A stretch of DNA of 64,000 nt from Saccharospirillum mangrovi. GTDB taxonomy: Bacteria; Pseudomonadota; Gammaproteobacteria; Pseudomonadales; Natronospirillaceae. The stretch lies in NCBI RefSeq assembly GCF_003367315.1, contig NZ_CP031415.1:3284001-3348000 (forward strand), in the 5' to 3' direction. How positions within the stretch are numbered: position 1 is the first letter of the stretch; each line of letters opens with the position of its first letter. Shown in pieces: positions 9,665 to 18,109 of the stretch. The notes beneath the pieces are model-generated. The model saw only the letters and a program-made list of their open reading frames with translations, was not told where the DNA came from and made no database searches. The position numbers and the translations under genes are program-made.

Positions 9665-11005
9665 ATGCGAGGTCTGGCTGCCTGGAAAGGTGCACTGTTC
9701 ACCACGGCGTTCTTCAGTATTGCTGGCTGTAATTCCGAAAGCGGCGGCGGTGGCTCCAGCGCCACGCCATTGCCCACCGTCGATACGCTGTTTTGCAGCG
9801 GCGGTATTTGCACACTCGACAGTGGCGCCACTATCAACACAGCGGAAGCCCGGGTCGTTGAAGCACATCTGGCGCAGGGCAATGTGATTGTGAAAACGTC
9901 GGACTCAGACGTGCTGACGCTCTTGAGCCCGGTTCGCTGGAGCAGCAATCGCTCACTGACGTTGCAAACGGATAACGACATTCAATTGTTCGGTGGCATT
10001 AGCGCCAGCCAGGGAAAACTGATTATCGACAACCCCGGACACGACTATCAATTGCGTAAGCCGGTTAATCTGTCGGCCGGTCAAAACTTTCGTGTTAATG
10101 GCGAAGACTTCACAGTGATTACTTCATTGGGGCAACCGGGTTCGACAACCGGTGCCGACCTGCAAGGCATCAGTGGAAATATGTCTGGCAACTATGCGCT
10201 GGGCAGCGATATTGATGCATCCGCTACCAGCAACTGGAACAGCGACGCCGGGTTTTATCCAATCTCTACCTTTGGCGATGTCGATCCATTCACCGGAAAG
10301 TTGGATGGCCTGGGGCACGTGATTCGCAGCATTAGAATCAACCGGCCCACCTTCAGCTATATTGGCCTTTTTGCGGTGTTGGAAGATGCGTCAATTAAGC
10401 ACCTGGCGCTGGAAGATTTTCAGGTAACGGGTAAATCCGATGTGGGTAGTTTTGCCGGGGTTGCAGAGGGCACAACCCGGATCGCTCAAAGCTGTGTGGT
10501 GGGTGGCAGTGTCACTGCAAAAGACCAATCAGCCGGCGCCTACTTTGGCGAAAGATTGCAAGACACTGAGGTAACCGATAGCTGCATTCTCGGAACCAGC
10601 ATTATTGCGAATGAAATGATTGGCGGAATGGTTGGCCTGGAATCCGACGGGACACTGACGGTTGTTAAAAGCTACGCATTTCGTTTGAAACTGTTAGACA
10701 ACGACGGCGACCCGAACTTCATCGGTTTCCTGGCGGGTGGGAGTAACGCTGAGCCACCGGTCGTCAGTCACAGTTTAGTGAATTATCAAAACGCCAGCTT
10801 AGTGCCCAGCGATGTCACTGGCGCCACCACACTTCGACTGATTGCACTCGGCGATCTTTCAAATTATCAAGACGCATCCTGGGATATTTCTACCGATCCA
10901 GACAGCAACAGTCTTTGGTATCTGGACCAGTCCTACGACCACCCGGCACCTGCCATGCTGCGGATGTTTGATCTCGATCTGACTGACTTTTTGTATGACT
11001 CTTAA
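9665..11005 (+). CDS. Lipoprotein with haemagglutinin-like GLUG repeats, paralogue 2
   Basis: The product has 446 residues and aligns with its upstream neighbour over the whole length. It shares the N-terminal lipobox (SIAGC), the LTLQ-DNDI, LIIDNPGHDYQLRKPVNLSAG and YALGSDIDASATSNWN stretches, GLUG-like repeats (IGLFAVLEDASIKHLAL, VGSFAGVAEG, GGMVGLESDG) and the ending LRMFDLDLTDFLYDS. N-terminal and IDNPGH parts are closest; the repeats and the region after residue 250 have diverged. I start at the ATG at 9665 after GGAG; a TTG at 9653 is possible. The gene ends one base before the convergent TetR gene. It is probably an outer-membrane-anchored surface protein. Confidence 0.8.
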   Translation: MRGLAAWKGALFTTAFFSIAGCNSESGGGGSSATPLPTVDTLFCSGGICTLDSGATINTAEARVVEAHLAQGNVIVKTSDSDVLTLLSPVRWSSNRSLTLQTDNDIQLFGGISASQGKLIIDNPGHDYQLRKPVNLSAGQNFRVNGEDFTVITSLGQPGSTTGADLQGISGNMSGNYALGSDIDASATSNWNSDAGFYPISTFGDVDPFTGKLDGLGHVIRSIRINRPTFSYIGLFAVLEDASIKHLALEDFQVTGKSDVGSFAGVAEGTTRIAQSCVVGGSVTAKDQSAGAYFGERLQDTEVTDSCILGTSIIANEMIGGMVGLESDGTLTVVKSYAFRLKLLDNDGDPNFIGFLAGGSNAEPPVVSHSLVNYQNASLVPSDVTGATTLRLIALGDLSNYQDASWDISTDPDSNSLWYLDQSYDHPAPAMLRMFDLDLTDFLYDS

Positions 11006-11698
11006 TTAACGATCCGCCAACCAAGCCTCGGCTTTTAATGCGCTGTGCCGTTCAAGCCAGGCTTTCGGATCATCGTGATGGCGCGCAACAAAGCGCGCCA
11101 GATCGTTTTCGCTGCACACCTGGCCGGTAAACACCCGCACATATTCCGCCATGCGGCTTAACCGTTCGCTTAAATTTTCCTGCGTGCGCATCGAGATATA
11201 ACCAATCTGCGTCAGATAAATCGTACGCGCGCGAACGTCGACTTCGCTATCGGGGAAATCGTAGCGTTTGAGCATGGCGCGTAACGCCGCCAAGCGACGC
11301 TGGTCGGCCCCGTCTACCACTTTCGCGACCGCTTTTGAGTGCAACGCCCAATGCCGCACCGCGTATTCAAAATCGGCGTCGAACAAGCGCGCATCCAACC
11401 AGCAATCGAAGACGTTCAACATGGCTTCAACCACGCTGTCGGCATAGCGTTCGGTCTGCGCAATCAGGCCTTGGGTGTTGGTGTTTTTCCAGCGCTCGAT
11501 TAACTGATCGAGCAGCGCATCGCGATCTTTGAAGAACCAGTAAAAACTGGTGCGGGAGGTGTTGAGCGCTTTTGCCAGCGGTTGGATTTTTACCGCCTCA
11601 ACACCTGAACGAATCAAGGTTTCGTAGGCCAGGTTCAGCCAATCTTCGGCGCGGCCTTTTTCTGTCGGCACATTGGTGGGTTTTATTGTCTGGCTCAT
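11006..11698 (-). CDS. TetR-family transcriptional regulator
   Basis: This is a DNA-binding repressor-type protein of 230 residues when started at MSQTIKPTN (an upstream start at 11773 would add 25 residues). The TetR helix-turn-helix is visible near residues 28-62: WLNLAYETLIRSGVEAVKIQPLAKALNTSRTSFYWFF, with the SFYW-F recognition end. The C-terminal ligand domain is unassigned. It is transcribed away from the flavin oxidoreductase at 11829 and so probably controls that gene and itself. Its 3' end meets the lipoprotein gene with no spacer. Confidence 0.87.
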   Translation of the reverse strand: MSQTIKPTNVPTEKGRAEDWLNLAYETLIRSGVEAVKIQPLAKALNTSRTSFYWFFKDRDALLDQLIERWKNTNTQGLIAQTERYADSVVEAMLNVFDCWLDARLFDADFEYAVRHWALHSKAVAKVVDGADQRRLAALRAMLKRYDFPDSEVDVRARTIYLTQIGYISMRTQENLSERLSRMAEYVRVFTGQVCSENDLARFVARHHDDPKAWLERHSALKAEAWLADR

Positions 11699-11766
11699 GC
11701 GCAGCCCTGTTTCAGTAGGCCTGCCATCATCGGCCAGCCGGATAATGTTCACCAGTGTCTTATATC

Positions 11767-11779
11767 TTGACACCTGTGT
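11767..11779 (+). promoter_or_regulatory. Candidate promoter -35 with overlapping operator dyad
   Basis: A consensus -35 TTGACA lies at 11767-11772 and overlaps a small palindrome ACAC-CT-GTGT at 11770-11779. A looser GTGTC/GACAC pair is at 11755-11759 and 11769-11773. It sits in the divergent region between the TetR gene and the flavin oxidoreductase, where a TetR site is expected. A clear -10 was not found. Confidence 0.4.
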
Positions 11780-11828
11780 ACAGTCGCCATTAGCTTGAAC
11801 CTTCGCCCACCGAAAACCGAGGCTCGTT

Positions 11829-13865
11829 ATGGCGCTCGATCCGTTGTTGCAGCCCTATCAGCTGAAGCATCTGACGCTGAAAAACCGCTTGATGCTGACC
11901 GCTCACGAGCCGGCCTATCCGGTCGATGGCATGCCCAAAGCCGCCTACCGCGCTTACCACGTCGAGCGCGCCAAAGCCGGCATCGGCCTGACCATGACGG
12001 CCGGTTCCGCCTCGGTCGCCAAAGACAGCCCGCCGGTGTTCAACAACATTCTGGCCTACCAGGATGAAGTCGTACCCTGGCTGCGCGATCTGGCTGACGA
12101 GTGCCACCAGTACGGCACGGCAGTGATGATTCAGCTAACGCACCTGGGCCGGCGCACACGCTGGGACAAAGCCGACTGGCTGCCCACGATTTCCGCTTCG
12201 AACCAACGCGAAATGGCGCATCGCGCTTTCGCTAAACAAGTCGAAGACTGGGACATCGAACGGCTGATCCGCGACTACGCCGACGCCGCCGAACGCATGC
12301 AGGCGGCCGGTCTCGATGGTCTGGAATTGCAGGCGTACGGGCATTTGATGGATCAGTTCTGGTCGCCACTCACCAACACCTTGGAGGCACCTTACGGCGG
12401 CAGCCTCGACAACCGCTTGCGTTTTACCTTTGAAGTGTTGGCCGCCATCCGTGAACGCGTGGGCGACGAATTTTTAATCGGTGTGCGTTACACCGGCGAC
12501 GAAATGCTCGACGGTGGTTTGAGTGCCGACGACGGGCTGAGTATTTCACATCGATTAAAAGACAGCGGCCTGGTCGATTTTCTGAACGTGGTGCGCGGCC
12601 ATATTGATACCGACCCGGGTTTGACTGACGTGATCCCGGTGCAAGGCATGCGCAGCGCGCCGCATTTGGAATTCGCTGGCGAAATTCGTAAGCAGACCGA
12701 TTTCCCGACCTTCCATGGTGCCAAAATTCAGGACATCGGTACCGCACGTTACGCCATCGAAACCGGCAAAGTCGATGTGATTGGCATGACCCGAGCGCAC
12801 ATGGCCGACCCGCATATTGTGCGCAAATTATTGGCCGGCCAGGAAGACCGGATTCGCCCTTGTGTTGGCGCGAATTATTGCCTGGATCGCATCTATCAGG
12901 GCGGCGCCGCTTACTGTTTGCACAACGCCGCCACCGGCCGCGAAACGACCATGCCGCACGACATCGAACTGGCCGAAATCCAACGCAAGGTCGTTGTGAT
13001 TGGTGCTGGGCCGGGCGGATTGGAAGCAGCGCGTGTCGCCGCCGAGCGCGGCCACAACGTCGTAGTCATGGAAGCGATGAGCGACGCCGGCGGCCAGGTT
13101 CGCTTAAGCGCGCAAAGCGAACGCCGCCGCGAAATGATCGCCATCATTGATTGGCGCGTCGCCGAATGCGAACGGCTTGGCGTCGAGTTTCGTTACAACT
13201 GTTGGGCTGAGGCGGATGATGTACTGAACGAAAATCCGGACGTCGTTATTGTCGCCACCGGCGGTTATCCGATTGACGATCAGCCGGCCATCGGACACGA
13301 ATTAACCGTATCGAGCTGGGATATTTTATCCGGCCACGTTAAACCCGGTGCGCGGGTTTTGTTGTTCGATGAAGCGGGCGATCACCCGGCCTTGCAAGCG
13401 GCCGAAATCATCGCCGCGGCCGGCGCCGAATTGGAAATTATGACACCGGATCGCAGTGTGTCGCCGGAAATCATGGCGATGAATCTGGTGCCATACATGC
13501 GCGCCCTGCAACGCGATAATGTGCGTTTTACCCCGACGTATCGACTCACGTCCGTTGAGAAAAAGGGCGCGGAACTTGTCGCCACTGTGGGCAGCGATTA
13601 TCTGTCGTTATCACAACAACGCCACGTCGATCAGGTTGTGGTGAATTACGGTAACCGGCCATTGGCCGATTTATATTTCGACTTGAAACCGCATTCATCA
13701 AACGGCGGCGCGGTAAATTACGATGCGTTAATTGCCGGTGAGGTTCAGGAAGAAATTCGCAACGACGCAGGCACTTTCCAACTGTTCCGCATCGGCGATG
13801 CGGTGTCGTCGCGCAATACGCACGCCGCGATTTATGACGCACTGCGGTTGATGAAAGATTTATAA
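11829..13865 (+). CDS. FMN/FAD oxidoreductase of the DgcA/StcD (2,4-dienoyl-CoA reductase-like) family
   Basis: The 678-residue protein has an N-terminal old-yellow-enzyme TIM barrel that binds FMN (residues 1-340), a cysteine-rich linker, and a C-terminal FAD/NAD domain (VVVIGAGPGGLEAARVAAERGHNVVVMEA near 385-415). Relatives are trimethylamine and dimethylamine dehydrogenases and the demethylases of dimethylglycine (DgcA) and N-methylproline (StcD). The linker reads CVGANYC then AYCLHNAATG, with cysteines at 345, 351 and 363 but alanine at 348. Classic members have four cysteines for a 4Fe-4S cluster. A secondary or tertiary methylated amine is the likely substrate type, but the exact one is not determined. 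It is divergent from a TetR gene and convergent with eutC. Confidence 0.75.
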   Translation: MALDPLLQPYQLKHLTLKNRLMLTAHEPAYPVDGMPKAAYRAYHVERAKAGIGLTMTAGSASVAKDSPPVFNNILAYQDEVVPWLRDLADECHQYGTAVMIQLTHLGRRTRWDKADWLPTISASNQREMAHRAFAKQVEDWDIERLIRDYADAAERMQAAGLDGLELQAYGHLMDQFWSPLTNTLEAPYGGSLDNRLRFTFEVLAAIRERVGDEFLIGVRYTGDEMLDGGLSADDGLSISHRLKDSGLVDFLNVVRGHIDTDPGLTDVIPVQGMRSAPHLEFAGEIRKQTDFPTFHGAKIQDIGTARYAIETGKVDVIGMTRAHMADPHIVRKLLAGQEDRIRPCVGANYCLDRIYQGGAAYCLHNAATGRETTMPHDIELAEIQRKVVVIGAGPGGLEAARVAAERGHNVVVMEAMSDAGGQVRLSAQSERRREMIAIIDWRVAECERLGVEFRYNCWAEADDVLNENPDVVIVATGGYPIDDQPAIGHELTVSSWDILSGHVKPGARVLLFDEAGDHPALQAAEIIAAAGAELEIMTPDRSVSPEIMAMNLVPYMRALQRDNVRFTPTYRLTSVEKKGAELVATVGSDYLSLSQQRHVDQVVVNYGNRPLADLYFDLKPHSSNGGAVNYDALIAGEVQEEIRNDAGTFQLFRIGDAVSSRNTHAAIYDALRLMKDL

Positions 13866-13871
13866 CGCCGG

Positions 13872-14684
13872 TTACTCATTGGACGGAGGCACCAGAAAAT
13901 TCTGGTGCGTGGGCGCATCGAGAATATCGCTGCTGCTGTCGTCTTTCAGTTTTACGCCGGAATAACCGAGCGCGGTTGCTTCGCGCACCAGCCAGCACAA
14001 ACGCCGGCTGGCTTCGGCAAACGACAGGCCCGCCGGGCGGATGTTCGACAGGCAATTGCGGTCGGCATCGGAACTGCCAAGTTGTGCGTGGTAGGTGTAA
14101 TAGATGCCGAGGCTGTCGGGTGAACTCAGCCCCGGCCGTTCGCCGACCAGCAAGACAATGTGATCGGCCCCAATGTGTTCTGCGATGTCATCGCCAATGG
14201 CAACCCGGCCCTGATCGACGCGGCACAATAACTCACACGCCAGCCCGAGCCTGGCTAAGTCCGGTAATAATTGCTGCACCATTTTCGGTGCCTGGTTTTC
14301 GATGGCGGTGCTCGACAGGCCATCGGCGATAACGATCACCACTTTCGGCGCGGCGTTGTTTTCGCGCCAGCGCATCAAGGCGGCCGCTGATTCCTGATCC
14401 AGTTTTCGGCCCAGATCCGGGCGTTGCAAATAGTGGTTTCGATCCAGCGCCTGGCTGTGCAGTGCCAGCATCGGCAGGCTGTTTTGTTCGGCCAGGGCAT
14501 CGACGCCCGACCAATCGATGGGTCGTTTAACTGCATCGCGTGCGGCGGCGTGGGCGAGTTGGAAATCCAGATGATGTCGCGTTGGTAAACTGACGCCGCT
14601 GCGGCCCAAACCAATGCGTGCGTCGGTGTATTCGCGCAACCGTTGCCAGCGATTTTCCTGCACGGTTTTTGGGCTGTCCGACAT
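13872..14684 (-). CDS. eutC: Ethanolamine ammonia-lyase small subunit EutC
   Basis: This is the small subunit of adenosylcobalamin-dependent ethanolamine ammonia-lyase (ethanolamine to acetaldehyde + ammonia). The 270-residue length is normal. Family features include RIGLGRSGVSLPTRHHLDFQLAHAAARDAV near the N-terminus, VIVIADGLSSTAIENQA, VLLVGERPGLSSPDSLGIYYTY and NCLSNIRPAGLSF. It overlaps eutB by one base and is cotranscribed. No microcompartment or eutA reactivase genes are in the window, so this is the short cytoplasmic form of the pathway, probably used as a nitrogen source. Confidence 0.94.
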   Translation of the reverse strand: MSDSPKTVQENRWQRLREYTDARIGLGRSGVSLPTRHHLDFQLAHAAARDAVKRPIDWSGVDALAEQNSLPMLALHSQALDRNHYLQRPDLGRKLDQESAAALMRWRENNAAPKVVIVIADGLSSTAIENQAPKMVQQLLPDLARLGLACELLCRVDQGRVAIGDDIAEHIGADHIVLLVGERPGLSSPDSLGIYYTYHAQLGSSDADRNCLSNIRPAGLSFAEASRRLCWLVREATALGYSGVKLKDDSSSDILDAPTHQNFLVPPSNE

Positions 14685-16075
14685 CAGAATTTGCTCCCCA
14701 AGGTTTTCTGAAACGCCGGTGGCAATTGGTCGCCTACGGCCAGCCGACCGCTGTCGGAAAAAATGCCCATGCGTTTTAACCAGTCATCGAATTCCGGCGC
14801 CGGCTTTTTGCCGAGCACTTCGCGCACATAGAGCGCGTCGTGAAAACTGGTGGTCTGGTAATTGAGCATGATGTCGTCGCTGCCGGGAATGCCCATGATG
14901 AAATTCACACCGGCGACGGCGAGTTGCGTCAGCAGCATGTCCATGTCGTCCTGATCGGCATCCGCATGATTGGTGTAGCAGATGTCACAGCCCATCGGTA
15001 CGCCGAGCAATTTACCGCAGAAATGATCTTCCAGACCGGCGCGAATAATCTGTTTGCCGTTGAACAAATATTCCGGGCCGATAAAACCGACGACGGTGTT
15101 GACCAGCAACGGATCGAAGGCGCGTGCCACGGCGTAGGCACGCACTTCACAGGTTTGTTGATCGACGTTGTGGTGCGCGTTGGCCGAGAGCGCACTGCCC
15201 TGGCCGGTTTCAAAATACATGACGTTGTTGCCGACGGTGCCGCGTTTTAATTCGAGCGCCGCCTGGTGCGCTTCAGCCAACAATGCTAAATCAATACCGA
15301 AACTTTGGTTGGCTTTTTCGGTGCCGGCAATCGACTGGAACACCAAGTCAACCGGCGCGCCTTTTTGCATCGCCTGAATGTGTGTGCTGACGTGGGTGAG
15401 CACGCACGACTGAGCGGGAATGTCGTAATGCTGAATCACGTCGTCGAGCATTTTCATCAACGTCATAACCGCTTGCGGGCTGTCGGTGGCGGGGTTGATA
15501 CCGATTACCGCATCGCCGTTGCCGTACAGCAAACCGTCCAGCACGCTGGCGGCAATACCGGCCGGGTCGTCGGTTGGGTGATTCGGTTGCAAGCGAGTGG
15601 ATAAGCGGCCGGGCAAGCCGACGGTGTTGCGAAAGGCGGTGACGACTTCGCATTTCTGCGCCACCAGAATTAAATCCTGAACGCGCATGATTTTGCTGAC
15701 AGCGGCGACCATTTCCGGGGTCAAACCCGGCGCGAGTTTTTGCAAGCTACCGGCGTTGGCCGCATCGGATAATAACCAGTTGCGAAAATCGCCAACGGTT
15801 AGCGACGACACGGGTGCCATGGCGTCGCGATTATGGGAGTCGAGAATCAGGCGGGTGACTTCGTCGGATTCATAAGGAATAACGGCGTCGTTTAAAAAAG
15901 TGGTTAATGGCAATTCCGCCAATGCCATTTGTGCGGCCACGCGTTGCTCGGCCGACTCGGCCGCGATGCCGGCCAGCTGATCACCCGAGCGCAGTGGTGT
16001 GGCTTTGGCGAGCAGGGTTTTTAAATCGTCAAAGTGCCAGCGGGTGCCGTAACAGTCGAATGAGTAAGACGCCAT
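14684..16075 (-). CDS. eutB: Ethanolamine ammonia-lyase large subunit EutB
   Basis: This is the catalytic large subunit of the B12-dependent ethanolamine ammonia-lyase, 463 residues against about 453 in enterobacteria. Recognisable stretches are LPLTTFLNDAVIPYESDEVTR, GLPGRLSTRLQPNHPTDD, DAVIGINPATDSP, the YFETGQGSALSA region and FIMGIPGSDDIMLNYQTTSFHDALY. It is the first gene of a eutBC pair. A terminator of the upstream amt transcript lies between, so eutBC probably has its own promoter in 16076-16118. The ammonia released fits the neighbouring ammonium transporter and urease. Confidence 0.95.
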   Translation of the reverse strand: MASYSFDCYGTRWHFDDLKTLLAKATPLRSGDQLAGIAAESAEQRVAAQMALAELPLTTFLNDAVIPYESDEVTRLILDSHNRDAMAPVSSLTVGDFRNWLLSDAANAGSLQKLAPGLTPEMVAAVSKIMRVQDLILVAQKCEVVTAFRNTVGLPGRLSTRLQPNHPTDDPAGIAASVLDGLLYGNGDAVIGINPATDSPQAVMTLMKMLDDVIQHYDIPAQSCVLTHVSTHIQAMQKGAPVDLVFQSIAGTEKANQSFGIDLALLAEAHQAALELKRGTVGNNVMYFETGQGSALSANAHHNVDQQTCEVRAYAVARAFDPLLVNTVVGFIGPEYLFNGKQIIRAGLEDHFCGKLLGVPMGCDICYTNHADADQDDMDMLLTQLAVAGVNFIMGIPGSDDIMLNYQTTSFHDALYVREVLGKKPAPEFDDWLKRMGIFSDSGRLAVGDQLPPAFQKTLGSKF

Positions 16076-16102
16076 GCCATTGCCTTCTAAACAGTCTTGC
16101 CT

Positions 16103-16140
16103 TTTTAAAAACGAAAAACGCCGGAGTCGGAACTCCGGCG
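16103..16140 (-). terminator. Rho-independent terminator of the amt unit
   Basis: On the minus strand a nine-base GC-rich stem (16132-16140 with 16119-16127) and a four-base loop are followed by TTTTT, CG, then TTTTT. It lies 18 bases after the small membrane protein gene and closes the amt transcript before eutB. Confidence 0.85.
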
Positions 16141-16158
16141 AGTAGAGCTTAAATAACC

Positions 16159-16326
16159 TTATTCCTGGTAATCAATGTAGCTGTGTTTTTCGTGACGGAC
16201 GGTGGAAACAATCACCGCCACGGTCACGATAACCGACAGCACAAAGATGCCAAACACCACCGCCGGTTTATCGGCGAAGGTGAAGACGGCTTCTGCGCCG
16301 TCCCAACTGGTAATCGGGCTTGCCAT
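16159..16326 (-). CDS. 55-residue single-TM protein downstream of amt
   Basis: This small ORF of 55 codons starts MASPITSWDGAEAVFTF and has one clear membrane helix (VVFGIFVLSVIVTVAVIVSTV, roughly residues 23-43). It then has a short polar tail, RHEKHSYIDYQE. A strong AAGGAG ribosome-binding site lies seven bases before the ATG. The gene follows amt after 12 bases and precedes the amt terminator, so the two are one transcript. It does not resemble GlnK and I do not recognise a family. Position suggests an accessory subunit or regulator of the ammonium transporter; that is inference. Confidence 0.75.
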   Translation of the reverse strand: MASPITSWDGAEAVFTFADKPAVVFGIFVLSVIVTVAVIVSTVRHEKHSYIDYQE

Positions 16327-16338
16327 ATTTCAGTCTCC

Positions 16339-17682
16339 TTATGCAGTTACAGAACCGGCCATGCCGGGTTCACTTTTAGGTTGGCCCGCTGCCGGTACGG
16401 CTTCCGGATAGGCTTCCAACGGCACTTCAACCAGATCAAGGCCGGCAATTTCGGCTTTCGGCGGTACGCGCAGCACGCCGAATTTCGCCATGACATACGA
16501 CAGCACAAAGCCCGGAATAAAGCCGAGCGCGGCCATCACACCGGCACTGGCTAACTGACCGAAGAAGCTGACATCCGGGCCGTTCACATTCGGGTAACCG
16601 GAGAAAATGCCCATGCTGACGATGCCGATTAAACCGCCGATGCCGTGCACGGAAAACGCACCGACTGCATCGTCGAGCTTGAAGCGTTTGGTGATGAATT
16701 TATCGGCCATCGGTGTCACGACACCGCCAATAATGCCGAGCAAAAATGCCAGCGGCGGGTAGTAAACATCCAGACCCGGAGCGGCCGAGAAAATACCGGC
16801 CAGCGCGCCTGACATCATCCAGAACGGCTGACGCGTAATGACGTACGAACCGATGATGCCACCGGAAAACGCCATCAGCGTATTGAAGCTGACCGACGAC
16901 AAGGTGGTCGGGTTGCCGAAGATCGTCGTCCATTGCGCGCCGGTGTTGTAGATGATGCAGCCACCGAGGAAGCCGAAGAAACCGACGATGATCAACATCA
17001 GGCCGATGATGCTCATCGGTGCACTGTGGCCTTTGATCGGCACCACCGTGCCATCGGGCAGGAAGCGGCCGATGCGCGGACCGAGGTTGATGATCACACC
17101 CAGCGCAAAGAAGCCCGCGACCATGTGCACGCAGCCTGCGGCGCCGAAATCGTGGAAGCCCCATTGGGTGGTTAACCAGCCGTCCGGGTGCCAACCCCAG
17201 GCAGCGCCCAGAATCCACACGCCAGAACCGAGCACAATCGCCAGGATGATGAAGGCACTCATGCGAATGCGTTCAATCACCGCGCCAGAAAAAATTGAGG
17301 CGGTGGTGGCGGCGAACAACACGAAGGCGCCCCAGAAAATGCCGGTGCCGTTGTCGATCAGGTTTGGCCCCATCACCGACGACCAGGGAATGCCCCCGGC
17401 ACCGGCTTCGAAATCGGGCGTAAAACCGCCATACATGGCGAGATAAATCCACCAGCCGAAAAAGAAAAAGGTGGGAATAATAAACGCGAACGCGAGGATG
17501 TTTTTCACCCCCGATGCCAAAGCATTTTTCAGTCGCGATGCGCCCATTTCATAAGCGAGAAATCCCGCGTGAATGATGACCATCAAACCCGTACACCACC
17601 AATAAAACACTTCCATATTGATGGTGCCGGACATCTCGATCATCGCCTGTAATTCTTCAGGGGATAGAGCCGTTGCCGTCAT
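16339..17682 (-). CDS. amt: Ammonium transporter (Amt family)
   Basis: This is an inner-membrane ammonium channel of 447 residues with about 11 membrane segments. Family stretches include EVFYWWCTGLMVIIHAGFLAYEMG, the DFGAAGCVHMVAG segment carrying a pore-lining histidine, TLMAFSGGIIGSYV and the GAFSVHGIGGLIGIVSMGIF region with the second pore histidine. The C-terminal tail is Pro-rich and longer than in E. coli AmtB. No glnK gene is adjacent, unlike the usual glnK-amtB pair; a 55-residue membrane protein follows instead. A sigma-54 promoter lies about 60 bases upstream, consistent with nitrogen control. Confidence 0.93.
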   Translation of the reverse strand: MTATALSPEELQAMIEMSGTINMEVFYWWCTGLMVIIHAGFLAYEMGASRLKNALASGVKNILAFAFIIPTFFFFGWWIYLAMYGGFTPDFEAGAGGIPWSSVMGPNLIDNGTGIFWGAFVLFAATTASIFSGAVIERIRMSAFIILAIVLGSGVWILGAAWGWHPDGWLTTQWGFHDFGAAGCVHMVAGFFALGVIINLGPRIGRFLPDGTVVPIKGHSAPMSIIGLMLIIVGFFGFLGGCIIYNTGAQWTTIFGNPTTLSSVSFNTLMAFSGGIIGSYVITRQPFWMMSGALAGIFSAAPGLDVYYPPLAFLLGIIGGVVTPMADKFITKRFKLDDAVGAFSVHGIGGLIGIVSMGIFSGYPNVNGPDVSFFGQLASAGVMAALGFIPGFVLSYVMAKFGVLRVPPKAEIAGLDLVEVPLEAYPEAVPAAGQPKSEPGMAGSVTA

Positions 17683-18109
17683 ACCGGTTTCCTTTTTTTA
17701 GGTGAGACCAACGCCTTGCTTACAACCGACCCGGCGGACAAAGCAATAACCGCGCCCTGCAGCAAAAAAGGGTTACAAAGCAATGAGTTATTGACAGGAA
17801 ACCGGAAAATGGCCGGCCCGCAGGCACTAAGGTGAACCCCGATCGAAAGGCCGTGGCCCGTTTCGGGTGCACAGCAGCGTAAGACGAGTTGTAAAGACGC
17901 ACACAACGCCAGGTGACAGCAGCCCAGTTGGGGTGGCGATCATACGTCGATGCGCGCTGAGTGCTGCTTTGTGAAACGGTTCAACAATCTGGACGCTTAA
18001 CCGGCCGTTGGCTATTCTCATTGGCCGTTGAACACTGAACGATGCCGGTCACTGTTCGAGCCCATTATGCCTTGCAGTCAGCCGCCAACCCTCGGGAGCC
18101 CGTCGCTCG
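17683..18109. other. Divergent intergenic region between amt and mnhA
   Basis: I see no convincing gene in these 427 bases. The left part holds the leader and sigma-54 promoter of amt on the minus strand. The right part must hold the promoter of the mnh operon, but I could not pick a convincing -35/-10 pair. Short reading frames here lack ribosome-binding sites and family resemblance. Confidence 0.5.
17743..17757 (-). promoter_or_regulatory. Sigma-54 promoter of amt
   Basis: On the minus strand GGGCGCG-GTTA-TTGC matches 13 of 15 positions of the sigma-54 consensus TGGCACG-N4-TTGC. It has the required GG and GC ten bases apart. Transcription would begin near 17731, about 50 bases before the amt ATG. 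Ammonium transporter genes are commonly driven by sigma-54 and NtrC; a clear NtrC site was not found. Confidence 0.65.

Noticed and set aside
9498-9887. A gene across the second lipoprotein's start on the plus strand
   Set aside because: It overlaps the well-supported lipoprotein gene in another frame, and has no ribosome-binding site or family resemblance.
17679-17906. Minus-strand gene upstream of amt
   Set aside because: The frame runs over the sigma-54 promoter and amt leader, has no ribosome-binding site and no recognisable product.
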